Shown here piece after piece: positions 52,951 through 63,133 of a stretch of DNA of 64,000 bases (position 1 is its first letter; each line of letters opens with the position of its first letter). The stretch comes from Arenibacter catalasegens (lineage in GTDB: Bacteria > Bacteroidota > Bacteroidia > Flavobacteriales > Flavobacteriaceae), in the NCBI RefSeq assembly GCF_002909235.1, contig NZ_PHQQ01000003.1:62001-126000 (forward strand), given 5' to 3'. A program made the translations under genes and the position numbers. Below the pieces are notes generated by a model, which was not told where the DNA came from, ran no database searches, and saw only the letters and a list, made by a program, of their open reading frames with translations.

Positions 52951-55236
52951 ATGATCAACTACATCAATATTAAAAATCAAGTATTATCTCTATTGGTACT
53001 GTTTGCATGGGTAACAAGCGCACAGGAACCTGTGGATTATGTAAACCCATTGGTGGGGACGGATTCTAAACCAAGCATGTCCAATGGAAATACATACCCT
53101 GCTATAGCCATGCCTTGGGGCATGAATTTTTGGACACCACAAACTGGTAAAATGGGAGATGGCTGGGCCTATACCTACGCAGCGGATAAACTAAGGGGGT
53201 TTAAACAAACCCACCAACCCTCACCATGGATGAACGATTATGGCCAGTTTGCTATCATGCCGCTTACCGGAAAAACAAGATTTACCGAAGACGATAGGGC
53301 TAGTTGGTATTCCCATAAATCAGAGATTGTAAAACCATATTACTATAGTGTCTATTTGGCCGATCATGATATTACTACCGAAATAACGCCTACGGAAAGA
53401 GCTGCCATGTTCAGATTTACCTTTCCTGAAAATGAAAATTCTCAAATAGTTCTAGATGCTTTGGACAAGGGTTCCTATGTGAAAATTATTCCAAACCAGC
53501 GCAAAATAATAGGGTACACTACCAAGAATAGTGGGGGTGTCCCAGATAATTTTAAAAACTATTTTGTAATGGTTTTTGACAAGGATTTTGAAATCACCAA
53601 GACCTTTAATGGGGAGCAATTAATGGAGGGGCTAGAGATAACAACGGACCACGCCGGTGCCATCGTTGGATTTAAAACAAAGAAAGGTGAGGTGGTCATT
53701 GCCAAAGTAGCCTCCTCTTTTATAAGTCATGACCAGGCAGAGTTAAATTTAAGGGAGCTTGGCGACAATAATTTCGACACTATTAAAGAAAAAGGTAGGG
53801 CTACATGGAACCAGGAACTTGGTAGGATAAAAGTGGAAGGTGGTAGTATAGACCAATTTAGAACTTTTTATTCCTGTCTATACAGATCATTATTATTTCC
53901 ACGAAAGTTCTTTGAATTTGATATTAACGGAAAGGTAGTACATTATAGTCCCTACAATGGAGAAGTACTACCAGGATATATGTTTACCGACACTGGATTT
54001 TGGGACACCTTTAGGGCGTTGTTTCCTTTTCTTAATTTAATGTATCCAGAACTTAATACCCAGATACAGGAAGGTTTGGCCAATGCCTATAAAGAAGGTG
54101 GGTGGTTACCGGAATGGGGAAGTCCAGGCCTGAGAAATGTAATGGTTGGAAACAATTCAGCTTCCGTAGTGGTAGATGCCTACTTAAAAAATGGCTCCAC
54201 CAATACCTATGACATTAATACTTTATACGAAGCCTTGATCCACGGAGCCAACAATGCTGGACCATTGACCGCGGTAGGCAGAGCCGGGGTAGATTACTAC
54301 AACAAAATTGGCTATGTACCGTATGATGTAGGCATTAACGAAAATGCAGCAAGGACCTTGGAATATGCCTATGACGATTTTACAATTTATCAACTGGCAA
54401 AAGCCTTGAACAAACCAAAAAAGGAAATCAACCTTTATAAAAAAAGAAGTTTTAACTATAAAAATCTTTTCGACCCAGAAACAAAATTAATGCGCGGTAA
54501 AAACGAGAACGGCGAATTTATGGCTCCTTTTAATCCATTTAAATGGGGCGATGCTTTTACCGAAGGAAATAGTTGGCACTACACCTGGTCCGTTTTTCAC
54601 GACATTCAAGGATTGGCAGATTTAATGGGAGGGAATGAAGCATTTGCGGCCAAATTGGATGAAGTATTTTCGCTACCACCAGTTTATGATGAAAGTTACT
54701 ACGGAGGGGTAATTCATGAAATCCGTGAAATGCAGGTGGCCAATATGGGCCAATATGCCCATGGAAATCAACCTATACAGCATATGCCATATTTATATAA
54801 TTTTGCGGGACAACCATGGAAGACCCAATTTTGGGTAAGGGAAACTATGGACCGTATGTATACTCCGGCACCAGATGGATATTGCGGGGATGAAGATAAT
54901 GGCCAAACCTCAGCCTGGTACGTATTTTCTGCCATGGGATTCTATCCTGTATGCCCTGGAACGGATCAATATGTATTGGGAACCCCTTTATTCCAAAAAA
55001 CAACACTTATATTGGAAAATGGAAAGGAAATTATCATAAATGCACCCAACAACAGTGCTTCCAACAAATATGTAAATGCCCTGACAATAAACGGTAAGAC
55101 CTACTCCAAAAACTGGCTGAGCCACAAAGAATTGCTACAAGGCGCGGTTTTGAATTTTGAAATGTCCGATATGCCTAACAAAACCAGGGGAACTAAAACA
55201 GAAGATTTTCCATTCTCACTATCGAACGACAAATAA
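52951..55236 (+). CDS. GH92-family alpha-mannosidase-like glycoside hydrolase, secreted
   Basis: 762 residues from ATG 52951; an ORF upstream (52792) lacks a signal peptide, so is rejected. Signal peptide about 1-22 (MINYINIKNQVLSLLVLFAW). GH92 motifs: VDYVNPLVGTDS at the start, GNTYPAIAMPWGMNFWTPQ, FTDTGFWDTFRALFPFLNL near 345, GNSWHYTWSVFHD near 545 and GYCGDEDNGQTSAWYVFSAMGFYP near 645, whose acidic residues are catalytic. Exo-acting Ca2+-dependent alpha-mannosidase expected. Confidence 0.95.
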   Translation: MINYINIKNQVLSLLVLFAWVTSAQEPVDYVNPLVGTDSKPSMSNGNTYPAIAMPWGMNFWTPQTGKMGDGWAYTYAADKLRGFKQTHQPSPWMNDYGQFAIMPLTGKTRFTEDDRASWYSHKSEIVKPYYYSVYLADHDITTEITPTERAAMFRFTFPENENSQIVLDALDKGSYVKIIPNQRKIIGYTTKNSGGVPDNFKNYFVMVFDKDFEITKTFNGEQLMEGLEITTDHAGAIVGFKTKKGEVVIAKVASSFISHDQAELNLRELGDNNFDTIKEKGRATWNQELGRIKVEGGSIDQFRTFYSCLYRSLLFPRKFFEFDINGKVVHYSPYNGEVLPGYMFTDTGFWDTFRALFPFLNLMYPELNTQIQEGLANAYKEGGWLPEWGSPGLRNVMVGNNSASVVVDAYLKNGSTNTYDINTLYEALIHGANNAGPLTAVGRAGVDYYNKIGYVPYDVGINENAARTLEYAYDDFTIYQLAKALNKPKKEINLYKKRSFNYKNLFDPETKLMRGKNENGEFMAPFNPFKWGDAFTEGNSWHYTWSVFHDIQGLADLMGGNEAFAAKLDEVFSLPPVYDESYYGGVIHEIREMQVANMGQYAHGNQPIQHMPYLYNFAGQPWKTQFWVRETMDRMYTPAPDGYCGDEDNGQTSAWYVFSAMGFYPVCPGTDQYVLGTPLFQKTTLILENGKEIIINAPNNSASNKYVNALTINGKTYSKNWLSHKELLQGAVLNFEMSDMPNKTRGTKTEDFPFSLSNDK

Positions 55237-55278
55237 GAAACACCTTTGCTATAAGACTGCCATTAAAAATGAAGTCAT

Positions 55279-55318
55279 AATCTGTTCAAGCCTGCTCGTT
55301 GGCAGGCTAGAACAGATT
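55279..55318. terminator. terminator after the GH92 gene
   Basis: Stem AATCTGTTC-A-AGCCTGC (left) and GCAGGCT-A-GAACAGATT (right) around TCGTTG, 40 bp in total, 43 bp beyond the stop at 55236, followed by A/T-rich sequence. Confidence 0.85.
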
Positions 55319-55366
55319 ATATTTCATCACCAATTCTAAAAACACCTTCTTTCAAATCAAAAACGA

Positions 55367-55401
55367 CAGCCCTAAACAAGTAATATATTGCTTTAGGACT
55401 G
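55367..55401 (-). terminator. imperfect hairpin after proA
   Basis: CAG-C-CCTAAA and TTTAGG-A-CTG enclose an AT-rich loop. The position (about 50 bp after the proA stop on the minus strand) suits a weak terminator. Confidence 0.4.
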
Positions 55402-55448
55402 CCGCGCAGTGTTTTAATCCCATTAGAGGTTAAAGATGGTCTATTCTA

Positions 55449-56675
55449 TTACCCTCTTACTTGCCCATTGCCATAAATGTAATATTTGTTGGTAACCAAT
55501 TGTTCCAAGCCCAATGGGCCCCTATGGTGCAATTTATCGGTACTTATAGCTAGTTCCGCACCAACACCCATTTGACCGCCATCGGTAAATCTGGTAGAGG
55601 CATTGTGGTATACAGCAGCGTTGTCTACCTGATCCATAAACTCCTTGGCCATATCATCGTTTTGGGTCATAATGGTAGCCGAATGCCCTCCTGAATATTT
55701 ATTGATCTTCTGAACGGCGCCGTCCAAATTCTCAACAGCCCCTACAACGCACTTCATTGCCAAGAATTCTTCATACCAAATAGCTTCATCCGTAACAATA
55801 GCACTATCAGGAAGTACCTCTGCTACCTGACTATCTACCAAAACCGTAACACCACTATTACTTAGAATGGAATTAAGTTCTTTAATTTTACCAGAATAAT
55901 CCTCGATATGAACATCGACCAAAATTTTATCGAGCGCATTGCAGGCTGAAATCTTAGCTGTTTTAGCATTAAGGATTACCTCTAAACTTTGTGCCCAATC
56001 CGCATCCTTATCAACATATAAAAAATTATTGCCTCGGCCACTGACCAATACGGCACATTTGGCATGTTCCTTTACAAAAGCGATTAATCTTTCCCCACCG
56101 CGGGGCACTATTAAGTCTAATTTTTCGGTAGGATTCCTTAAAAATTCCTGGGTTTCCTGCCTATTCATATGGAGCAGTTTTATCCAATCAGTGTTTAATC
56201 CATTCTCCTCGAGTGCCTGATGCCAGCATTTTTCTAAAACAACATTACTGTGGACAGCTTCCTTTCCTCCCTTCAACAAAATTCTATTATTGGCCTTAAA
56301 GGCCAAAACTGCAGCTTCAATCGTGACATCCGGTCTTGACTCATAGATAATCATGATCGTACCAAATGGGGCTGTCCTATTTTCAATTTTCAAACCGTTT
56401 TCAAGTTTTTGTACCGATTTTATTTTACCCACTGGATCTTCCTGCTGCATAACCTGCTCGATGGCACCGATCATTTCGTCCACTTTCTTTTCGTCCACAA
56501 TGAGTCGATCGTACATAGCCCTGTCTTCCTTATCAAAAAGATCGAGGTCTTTTTTATTTGCTGCTATAATTTCAGGTTTTTTGCTTTCCAAAATGCCCAT
56601 CATGGATTGCAACACCTTATTTTTTATTTCTGTATTTAATAATTTCATGCGTTCTTTTCTTTTGTTACTAAACAT
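55449..56675 (-). CDS. proA: gamma-glutamyl phosphate reductase
   Basis: 408 residues from ATG 56675, which overlaps the proB stop as TAATG. An alternative ATG at 56648 gives MKLLNTEIKNKVLQ. Aldehyde dehydrogenase fold: IYESRPDVTIEAAVLAFKA near 115 and KISACNALDKILVD near 235 with the catalytic Cys. It reduces glutamyl phosphate to glutamate semialdehyde in proline synthesis. Confidence 0.96.
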   Translation of the reverse strand: MFSNKRKERMKLLNTEIKNKVLQSMMGILESKKPEIIAANKKDLDLFDKEDRAMYDRLIVDEKKVDEMIGAIEQVMQQEDPVGKIKSVQKLENGLKIENRTAPFGTIMIIYESRPDVTIEAAVLAFKANNRILLKGGKEAVHSNVVLEKCWHQALEENGLNTDWIKLLHMNRQETQEFLRNPTEKLDLIVPRGGERLIAFVKEHAKCAVLVSGRGNNFLYVDKDADWAQSLEVILNAKTAKISACNALDKILVDVHIEDYSGKIKELNSILSNSGVTVLVDSQVAEVLPDSAIVTDEAIWYEEFLAMKCVVGAVENLDGAVQKINKYSGGHSATIMTQNDDMAKEFMDQVDNAAVYHNASTRFTDGGQMGVGAELAISTDKLHHRGPLGLEQLVTNKYYIYGNGQVRG

Positions 56676-57445
56676 TATACCGTAATCTTGGTACCTACGC
56701 TCTTCCCTTCAATAATATCCAGAATAACCCGGTTTCTTTTGCCATTGGCAATGTAGGTCGGGATATTCTTGGAGGCCGTCTGCTTGGCGATATGTAGTTT
56801 GGAGCCCATTCCCCCTCTACCTTCGGCCTCACCCTTATCAATAGTTTTTATATATTGCTCCACATTCTGGTCTACGCTAACATTCTTAATCAATTCTGTA
56901 TCCTTATCATCTGGATGTCCTGTATATAGTCCGTCCGTATCTGTTAAGATAATCAATTTATCAGCTTTAGTAAGTTCTGCAACCAGACTGGCCAACTCAT
57001 CGTTGTCCGAAAACATAGAATTGGTAAGGGTAACGGCATCATCTTCATTCGCTATTGGCACAACTCCCTCAGCCAACAGACCCTCATAACAATTAATCAT
57101 ATTATCGCGATGGTTTCCAGGATTAAAATCCCGTTTCGTGGCTAAAACCTGGGCACATTTCATTCCATAATCTTGAAATATATTATAGTAATGTCGCATC
57201 ATGCGAGGCTGCCCAATAGCCGAATAAACCTGCCGTCTAGTTGCCTTATCCGTTATCTTGCTCTCACCCATCACTTCCATTCCCGCAATTACCGATCCTG
57301 ATGAAACCAAAACGGACATTATATTGCGTTCATACAATTCTGCTATCTGTTGTACCAAATGATCCAGAACAGGCTTTACTATCCTATTGTCCTTATTGGT
57401 CATAACATTGGTACCTACTTTTATAACTACTCTCTGTTTATACAT
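56675..57445 (-). CDS. proB: glutamate 5-kinase (without PUA domain)
   Basis: 256 residues. Amino acid kinase fold: VVIKVGTNVMT at the start, LVSSGSVIAGMEVMG near 45, IANEDDAVTLTNSMFSDNDELA near 120-140 and GRGGMGSKLHIAKQT near 200. It lacks the C-terminal PUA domain of the E. coli enzyme (367 residues). 3 bp from proC, TAATG coupling to proA. Confidence 0.96.
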   Translation of the reverse strand: MYKQRVVIKVGTNVMTNKDNRIVKPVLDHLVQQIAELYERNIMSVLVSSGSVIAGMEVMGESKITDKATRRQVYSAIGQPRMMRHYYNIFQDYGMKCAQVLATKRDFNPGNHRDNMINCYEGLLAEGVVPIANEDDAVTLTNSMFSDNDELASLVAELTKADKLIILTDTDGLYTGHPDDKDTELIKNVSVDQNVEQYIKTIDKGEAEGRGGMGSKLHIAKQTASKNIPTYIANGKRNRVILDIIEGKSVGTKITV

Positions 57446-57448
57446 ATC

Positions 57449-58255
57449 TTATTTGTCGTTTCCCAACTCCACTGCGCGGTTAAAAGCGGAATAGGCTGCT
57501 TCTTTAATAAGTTCCTTTACATTATTGTCCTCCATAGAATCCAGTGCTGCTCTTGTAGTCCCTCCTTTAGATGCTACTTTTTCCATCCAGGAATTGGGAG
57601 AAAGATCGGATTGATTGAATAAATCTACTGCTCCTTCAAAGGTCTGACTTACCAACACCTTACTATCATTGGCCGAAAAGCCCATATTTAAAGCAGCTTC
57701 CATCATACTTTGCATAAAATAAAAAACGTATGCAGGGCCACTTCCAGAAATTCCAGTGGAGGCATCAATAAATTTTTCGGAACTCACAAAAATAGATTTT
57801 CCTGTAGTGTCCAATAAATTTTCAATAGTCAATAATTCTATTCTGGATACCTCAGTCGAAGCTGTATATGATGTTACCCCTTTTCCTATCTGCGCTGGTA
57901 GGTTGGGCATTGCCCGGACAATTTTATGAATCCCTAGACCGTCTTGCATAGATTTTATGGTTACCCCTGCCATGATTGAAATCACAATTTGTCCCTCATT
58001 GACAAGGTTTTTCATCTTCTTGAATAAATCCTCGCTGTGGTAAGGTTTTACGGCAATAAAGATAAGGTCTGCCTTAGGCACGCAATCCTCTAAATTTTCG
58101 TGTACTTCAAAATGTAAAATCTTTTTTAAGGACAAGATCTTCTCTTGAGAATTGTCCAAAATCATTAAATTTCTTTTTTTAAGTAGTTTTGATTTTGACA
58201 TGGACTCCGCGTAGGTCAATCCCATGTTCCCCGCCCCAATTACTAATACTTTCAT
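57449..58255 (-). CDS. proC: pyrroline-5-carboxylate reductase
   Basis: 268 residues. VLVIGAGNMGLTYAESM at the N-terminus is the NADPH-binding motif; GISGSGPAYVFYFMQSMMEAA near 165 and SKGGTTRAALDSMEDNNV near 230 are the P5CR signature. First gene of proCBA, so all three proline biosynthesis enzymes are in one operon. A 15-bp palindrome lies 90 bp upstream. Confidence 0.96.
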   Translation of the reverse strand: MKVLVIGAGNMGLTYAESMSKSKLLKKRNLMILDNSQEKILSLKKILHFEVHENLEDCVPKADLIFIAVKPYHSEDLFKKMKNLVNEGQIVISIMAGVTIKSMQDGLGIHKIVRAMPNLPAQIGKGVTSYTASTEVSRIELLTIENLLDTTGKSIFVSSEKFIDASTGISGSGPAYVFYFMQSMMEAALNMGFSANDSKVLVSQTFEGAVDLFNQSDLSPNSWMEKVASKGGTTRAALDSMEDNNVKELIKEAAYSAFNRAVELGNDK

Positions 58256-58637
58256 GTATTGTTTTTAAGTTATACTTTATTTACCCTCCATTTAGTACAA
58301 TAACCGTGCGACTACCCTTTTATCTATATAGAGTTTAACTGTTGATATGGTATTACCATAGATAAAGCTTATGCTTGTAGGCTAGCCTTTGCTATAACTG
58401 GGATTGATGTCTGGAAAAAAATGGATGAAGTATAAGTTCTAGTCCTTAGCAAGGCATTAAGCCATTTTTGGACCTGACAATATGGTGCACTTGAGTATAA
58501 ATACCCATTGAAAACTAAAGCAACGTCTGGATTGGCATGATGAAAAACCCCGTGCTGGCGAACGACATAATTAGAGATGGAAGGATTTATCAATTTTTGG
58601 AGCAATATTGTGGTCACCCCAAAGCCTTGGATGGTAT
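58256..58637. other. intergenic region between proC and the XRE-cupin gene
   Basis: 382 bp. It holds the palindrome TATGGTATTACCATA (58346-58360), possibly an operator of proCBA. A 34-codon plus-strand frame (58537-58641, MMKNPVLANDIIRDGRIYQ..., preceded by WIG in frame) has protein-like composition and might be the end of a lost gene; it overlaps the next gene's stop and its support is weak. The minus-strand ORF 58369-58617 looks like a shadow. Confidence 0.3.
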
Positions 58638-59195
58638 TTAGTGCAAAAAGTAAATCTTCAACATAATGGCCTCCTCATTAAATTCGTTGGAAACTCCGTG
58701 AGGTATTGATCCATCAAAATACAAGAGATCACCTTTTTCCAAGAGCACCTTATCTTTTTTGAGCACGTAATTCACTTTACCCCCAAGAACGTAAATTAAT
58801 TCATTGGCATTGGTAGAGATAGGTTTCCGATATGCGCCAGCGGCAACATTCACAATATACACTCTAATACTACTATCAGAAGAGGTACTGGACAGTAGGT
58901 GGGTATATTCTAGATTAACAGAATCTTCCCTTTCTTCCTTGGTCCCCATGCCATGTTTAATTACAATATAATCTCCTGAAACATTGGACGACAAATCTAG
59001 CTCGGACAGGTCTATGCTAAGTGTCTGCATTATTTTTAAGAGAACGGGTAGGGATGGCGTAGTTCTTAAATTTTCAATTTTGGAAATAAGACCAGCACTA
59101 ACGCCGGTTCTTTTGGCCACTTGTTGCAAGGTTAAATCTCTTTTTTGACGGGCCAATTTTAATTGCCTTCCAATATTTATAAGAATATCATCCAT
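58638..59195 (-). CDS. XRE-family HTH regulator with cupin domain
   Basis: 185 residues. The N-terminal HTH LTLQQVAKRTGVSAGLISKIENLRTTPSLPVLLKIM (about 18-55) is followed by a cupin (about 105-185, NELIYVLGGKVNYVLKKDKVLLEKGDLLYFDGSIPHG). MMR_HTH-cupin proteins sense a small ligand, often an amino acid or polyamine metabolite. It lies upstream of the phosphatase operon with the same direction, and is the likely regulator of it or of itself. Confidence 0.9.
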   Translation of the reverse strand: MDDILINIGRQLKLARQKRDLTLQQVAKRTGVSAGLISKIENLRTTPSLPVLLKIMQTLSIDLSELDLSSNVSGDYIVIKHGMGTKEEREDSVNLEYTHLLSSTSSDSSIRVYIVNVAAGAYRKPISTNANELIYVLGGKVNYVLKKDKVLLEKGDLLYFDGSIPHGVSNEFNEEAIMLKIYFLH

Positions 59196-59326
59196 TTATC
59201 TCCTGTTGGTCATTAGCTAGCAAAGCACCAGCCGCAATGAGGTTTACCATGCAAAAATAAACAATTATTTCGGGCAAATTGAAAACATGGAAAGATGCTT
59301 GCAAAGTATTTATTACCCATAAACTG

Positions 59327-60373
59327 TTATTTTACAATTGTAGCTATTTTTTCCCCAACCGGATGATCGGCCTTGAAAGTAAATCCCAATAATTTTGAAG
59401 CGGTTTGTGCTATCTGATCCTGAAAAATCTGCCCCTTTGTATCCACCTCGCCAGTGGGTTCTATCCCAGGCCCCATGGCCACCAACCAAGTTTCATCGCA
59501 ATGGGGAGCACCAGTTCCATGATCTGTCCATTTTTCACCAATACCTCTCCCATGGTCTGGATACACCAGAATGGCGGTTTTATCTTTATAAAAGGGATCT
59601 TGTTGAACGATTGTCCATAAACCAGCTATCATGCTATCAATAAAGTGAGCTGCGTTTAAATAGTTATTATAATCCCCTGAATGCCCATAATTATCAGTGT
59701 CTGCAAAATCTATATGCAGTACTTTTGGATGGTTGGCCTGTACATAGGTCTTGGCAATTGCATATGTTAGTACGTCCGGTCTACATTCCCCAAAATATTC
59801 AGGGACTATATGTTGTATTTCATTGCTCAAGATTTGGGCTTCTGAAATATTGGCTCCCATCACATCTTCTCCAGGCAAATTAACCAACATGCCATTTCGG
59901 TCCCTATTTAAAATTCTACCCAAGGCATCCCAAGAGGCGAAAGTCACTACCTTGTTTGTATATCCCTTTTGTGCATTGATAAATTCCAATACATTAACGT
60001 TTGGGTTATTAGGATACGAATTGGAATTGATCTTGGGATCAAAATAACCGCAAAGCGTCTCACTTCTCCCAGGATATGAGAACCAATACTCGTTTCTGAG
60101 GTTTACCTTGTTTTCTAAATTACGGTTTCCATAAAGCTGTCCTTTCTTTGCAATTGTCTCCCAAAAAAATGGCATTAATTTTTCACGTCTTTCCACTGGG
60201 GTAGGTGCCCAATATTTCTTATCCTTTATCAATAATGAATCGGCTCCCTGAAATACCTCTTGCCACCGCAAGCCATCCACGGAAATTAAAATTAAGTTCT
60301 CAACCTTGTTCTTTTGGGCAAAACCACCAATGGTGATCAAGAAAATGGGTAATAAAAATCTAACTTTCATCAT
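59327..60373 (-). CDS. alkaline phosphatase superfamily hydrolase (type I phosphodiesterase-like), secreted
   Basis: 348 residues. Signal peptide about 1-19 (KVRFLLPIFLITIGGFA). The motif LILISVDGLRWQEVFQG near 27-43 gives the first metal Asp; HIDFADTDNYGHSG near 220 and VYPDHGRG near 262 give the others. It hydrolyses phosphomono- or diesters in the periplasm. Last of the four-gene operon (12-bp gap to the LamG protein). Confidence 0.88.
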   Translation of the reverse strand: MMKVRFLLPIFLITIGGFAQKNKVENLILISVDGLRWQEVFQGADSLLIKDKKYWAPTPVERREKLMPFFWETIAKKGQLYGNRNLENKVNLRNEYWFSYPGRSETLCGYFDPKINSNSYPNNPNVNVLEFINAQKGYTNKVVTFASWDALGRILNRDRNGMLVNLPGEDVMGANISEAQILSNEIQHIVPEYFGECRPDVLTYAIAKTYVQANHPKVLHIDFADTDNYGHSGDYNNYLNAAHFIDSMIAGLWTIVQQDPFYKDKTAILVYPDHGRGIGEKWTDHGTGAPHCDETWLVAMGPGIEPTGEVDTKGQIFQDQIAQTASKLLGFTFKADHPVGEKIATIVK

Positions 60374-60385
60374 TTTGAAACGTAT

Positions 60386-62110
60386 TTATTTTATTTGAAA
60401 AATTGTCAAAACTGCCGCATGATCTGAAGGAAACATTATAGGATGATAATCGATTACTTTAGCTTCTATTGGATTCAATCCTTTACCTTTGTAATAGATA
60501 TAATCAATTCTGTCCCTAAGACCATATTTATCCGAAGAAGTAGCTGCCCTTGGGGTCCATGTAAACCCGGGATCCAACAAGGGGTTAATGTGTAATTCAC
60601 GATAACTGTCCTTAAATCCGACTTGGAACATTGCCTTACTCTCTGGCCACTCCACTATTTTTCCATAATGAATATCCTTTGTTTCCTTTGTCCAATCAAG
60701 GTGCGAACCCATATTAAAATCTCCCACCATAATCACGGGAGCTTCATCAGCATTTTTTAGATATTGGGTTATATTCTTTAAAATTTCCTTTATCTCTCCG
60801 TGGCGCGTCCCCTCCTCATCTGCAATTAAGGCCTTGGGGGTTTTATTTTCTTTTATAATACTATTACTGTAGTCCGGTAAATAATGTAACCAGGTATCAA
60901 AAAATACCAATTCTTTTGACCTACCAATATTTAATTTTACCCCTCCAAAATTAAAAGGTTTAAACTCCGTAATCGTTTCTGTAATCGGATAGCGACTCAT
61001 AATAGATAAATTCGAACTTATTAAATAAAAATAATATCCCAAGGAATCTGCTATTTCTTCACCAGACCCATAAGTTTCTATAAGTCCTATAAGGTCTGCA
61101 TTGGTCGATTTTATAGTTTCTATTACCCGTTGCAAGCCAACTTCCTTGCCATAACGGTGTCCCCCATGCCAAATATTCCATGTTAGAACTTTTAAATGAT
61201 CGGAATCAAAAGTGACTTGACTATTTTCGTCTCCTGGATTGAATTGGGAATACAACTTATGTACAGTTTCTACATTAATAGCCGTATTCCAGACTTTTAC
61301 CTCATCCAAATACCCGTTAAAGGCATTCCATTGCGCATTGGAACCATATTCCCATTTTTCATCCGAGCCTCCTACAACGGTCGAATATTCCGATTCCAAA
61401 TTCTTTAAGGCGGGGGTGTTATAAATAGCTACATTTCTACCGTCAAAGTATATCCACACCTCTCCCTTGTCCCTATCTACGGTAAAAAGGATTTGATGCC
61501 ATAATCCGTCATTAATTTTTTGCCTTTCGGCTGTTGGTTCGTAATCATACCTATTCTTGCCATCATTTAGGACTAATGCCCAAGCCCCATTTTCCTTGGT
61601 ATAGATTTGCCATCCTGCGCTTGGCAGATCCTCTGCAATCTTGTTTCCAATAATTGGAGTTCCCATCTGTGCCTTCGGTAATGTTTTGACCCATATTTGA
61701 ACTGAAAAGGATGATTTTTCATCAAAATCCAACAATTGTACTCTATCAATTTTAATTGGTCTTCTTAGGGCAGCAGTTGCCGAAAGATCTAATGCCTTAC
61801 CCGCTAACCCTTCCGCAAACTGCGATTGTTGAAGGTCTACCATATATATCGCATCATTTTTGGAGACAATTTGTTCCGCGAACCCGAAATCGTCGAAGTT
61901 CATGTATAAAGTTGGCTCTTGTGCTTGGGCAATATCCATAATCAAAAAAGAAGTTAGTGCTAGAGCAACTTTTAAATGAAAACGGAATCCACCTATAAAT
62001 CGACAAAACAAAATCCAGCTAATTGTGATTAATTTCATCCATTTTATTGCAAAGGAATTATTTTTAGAACCCAATTGTGGACATTTACTATTCTCGATCA
62101 TATCAACCAT
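60386..62110 (-). CDS. LamG domain fused to endonuclease/exonuclease/phosphatase domain, secreted
   Basis: 574 residues (a shorter start at Met25, 62038, gives a normal signal peptide). The LamG/concanavalin-like domain (about 65-290, FDDFGFAEQ ... WIYFDGRNVAIYN ... YLDEVKVWN) is followed by an EEP domain (about 300-570: LKVLTWNIWHGGHRYG; ADLIGLIETYG; VIMVGDFNMGSHLDW; PSDHAAVL). The EEP catalytic Asn, Glu, Asp and His are present. Sugar/glycan-binding LamG plus phosphodiesterase suggests hydrolysis of a phosphate-containing surface or extracellular polymer. Confidence 0.87.
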   Translation of the reverse strand: MVDMIENSKCPQLGSKNNSFAIKWMKLITISWILFCRFIGGFRFHLKVALALTSFLIMDIAQAQEPTLYMNFDDFGFAEQIVSKNDAIYMVDLQQSQFAEGLAGKALDLSATAALRRPIKIDRVQLLDFDEKSSFSVQIWVKTLPKAQMGTPIIGNKIAEDLPSAGWQIYTKENGAWALVLNDGKNRYDYEPTAERQKINDGLWHQILFTVDRDKGEVWIYFDGRNVAIYNTPALKNLESEYSTVVGGSDEKWEYGSNAQWNAFNGYLDEVKVWNTAINVETVHKLYSQFNPGDENSQVTFDSDHLKVLTWNIWHGGHRYGKEVGLQRVIETIKSTNADLIGLIETYGSGEEIADSLGYYFYLISSNLSIMSRYPITETITEFKPFNFGGVKLNIGRSKELVFFDTWLHYLPDYSNSIIKENKTPKALIADEEGTRHGEIKEILKNITQYLKNADEAPVIMVGDFNMGSHLDWTKETKDIHYGKIVEWPESKAMFQVGFKDSYRELHINPLLDPGFTWTPRAATSSDKYGLRDRIDYIYYKGKGLNPIEAKVIDYHPIMFPSDHAAVLTIFQIK

Positions 62111-62112
62111 TT

Positions 62113-63114
62113 TTACTTCCTTTTAAAGTTTACATTTCTATTACTAATGGAGGCTGAGAGTCGTGCAGCATCGGGGTGTTTTTTTTCAGTAGGGGTCGGG
62201 TGCACAAATTTGCTTTCCTTTCCTTCAATTGAAATCTGGCCAGAAGGATCTATGGTTAAAAAAGCGAAAATAGAATCTTCATACATTGCCCTACTCCCAT
62301 CGGAACCAAATCCTTCGCCAACATAAAAATAGGAAGCACTGTTCATTTGAAAATAATGTACATTGTTAATATAACTGTGGTCGTCCACATGATGATGTCC
62401 GCAAAAGCATGCAATTACTTTTTGGTAATCCGTTCTATTATTGGCATCATCTATTACTTTTCTAACTGCAAACCTACTTGGAGAAGACCATCCATCCCAA
62501 ATTTCATCAAAGGCCTGATGGGAAATAATTATGGTTTGCTTCTCCGTTTTTTCCAAATCTTGTTTCAGCCACTCAATCTGTTCTGGACTTACCAAACTTC
62601 TATTGGCTTGATCGATATAAAAATTGGCATGCCCGTAGTCTTCATATTTTCCTTCCTTCAAAATATAGTTTCCATCCATTATTACGAAATGAAAGTCACC
62701 TTTATCGAAGGAATAATAATTATCCTTCATTCCAAAGAAATCCATCGCATCCTGTTTACTTCCCTTATCCATGTCATGATTTCCCAAAACATGGTATTTC
62801 TCTCCTTTATAAGTGTTCCAAAGATCCATACATTCTTTTGCCTCGGGCGTAGGGTGACAAAAATCACCTCCTTGGATGATAAAATCCAATTCACGGGAGG
62901 AGGCATCTTTAATAAAAACCCCTAAACGATCTAAAGCATCGGCACAAAACCCATGGTGGATATCGGTGATAAAACCAATATTAAGCGCCTTATTTTTACA
63001 AGTTTCCTTTCTTGGTGGAAAAGCATAAGCCCCACCCGAACCTAATCCCAAGGCCACAGATCCCAAACCTATTTTTAATATAAATTTGCGACGTCCTTTA
63101 TTTTGATTTTGCAT
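62113..63114 (-). CDS. Tat-exported metallophosphoesterase
   Basis: 333 residues. Tat signal NKGRRKFILKIGLGSVALGLG. Metal motifs: NIGFITDIHHGF (D..H) near 47, FIIQGGDFCHPTPE near 80, VLGNHDMDKGS near 105, ISHQAF near 195 and CFCGHHHVDD near 235. A calcineurin-like phosphoesterase, likely periplasmic and binding Fe/Mn. 2 bp from the LamG gene, so co-translated; 19 bp after the FAD gene. Confidence 0.92.
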   Translation of the reverse strand: MQNQNKGRRKFILKIGLGSVALGLGSGGAYAFPPRKETCKNKALNIGFITDIHHGFCADALDRLGVFIKDASSRELDFIIQGGDFCHPTPEAKECMDLWNTYKGEKYHVLGNHDMDKGSKQDAMDFFGMKDNYYSFDKGDFHFVIMDGNYILKEGKYEDYGHANFYIDQANRSLVSPEQIEWLKQDLEKTEKQTIIISHQAFDEIWDGWSSPSRFAVRKVIDDANNRTDYQKVIACFCGHHHVDDHSYINNVHYFQMNSASYFYVGEGFGSDGSRAMYEDSIFAFLTIDPSGQISIEGKESKFVHPTPTEKKHPDAARLSASISNRNVNFKRK

Positions 63115-63133
63115 AATATTTATTATTAGCTAT

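Noticed and set aside
58369-58617. 82-codon minus-strand ORF upstream of proC
   Set aside because: No recognisable composition or motif, and it overlaps a competing plus-strand fragment; treated as non-coding.
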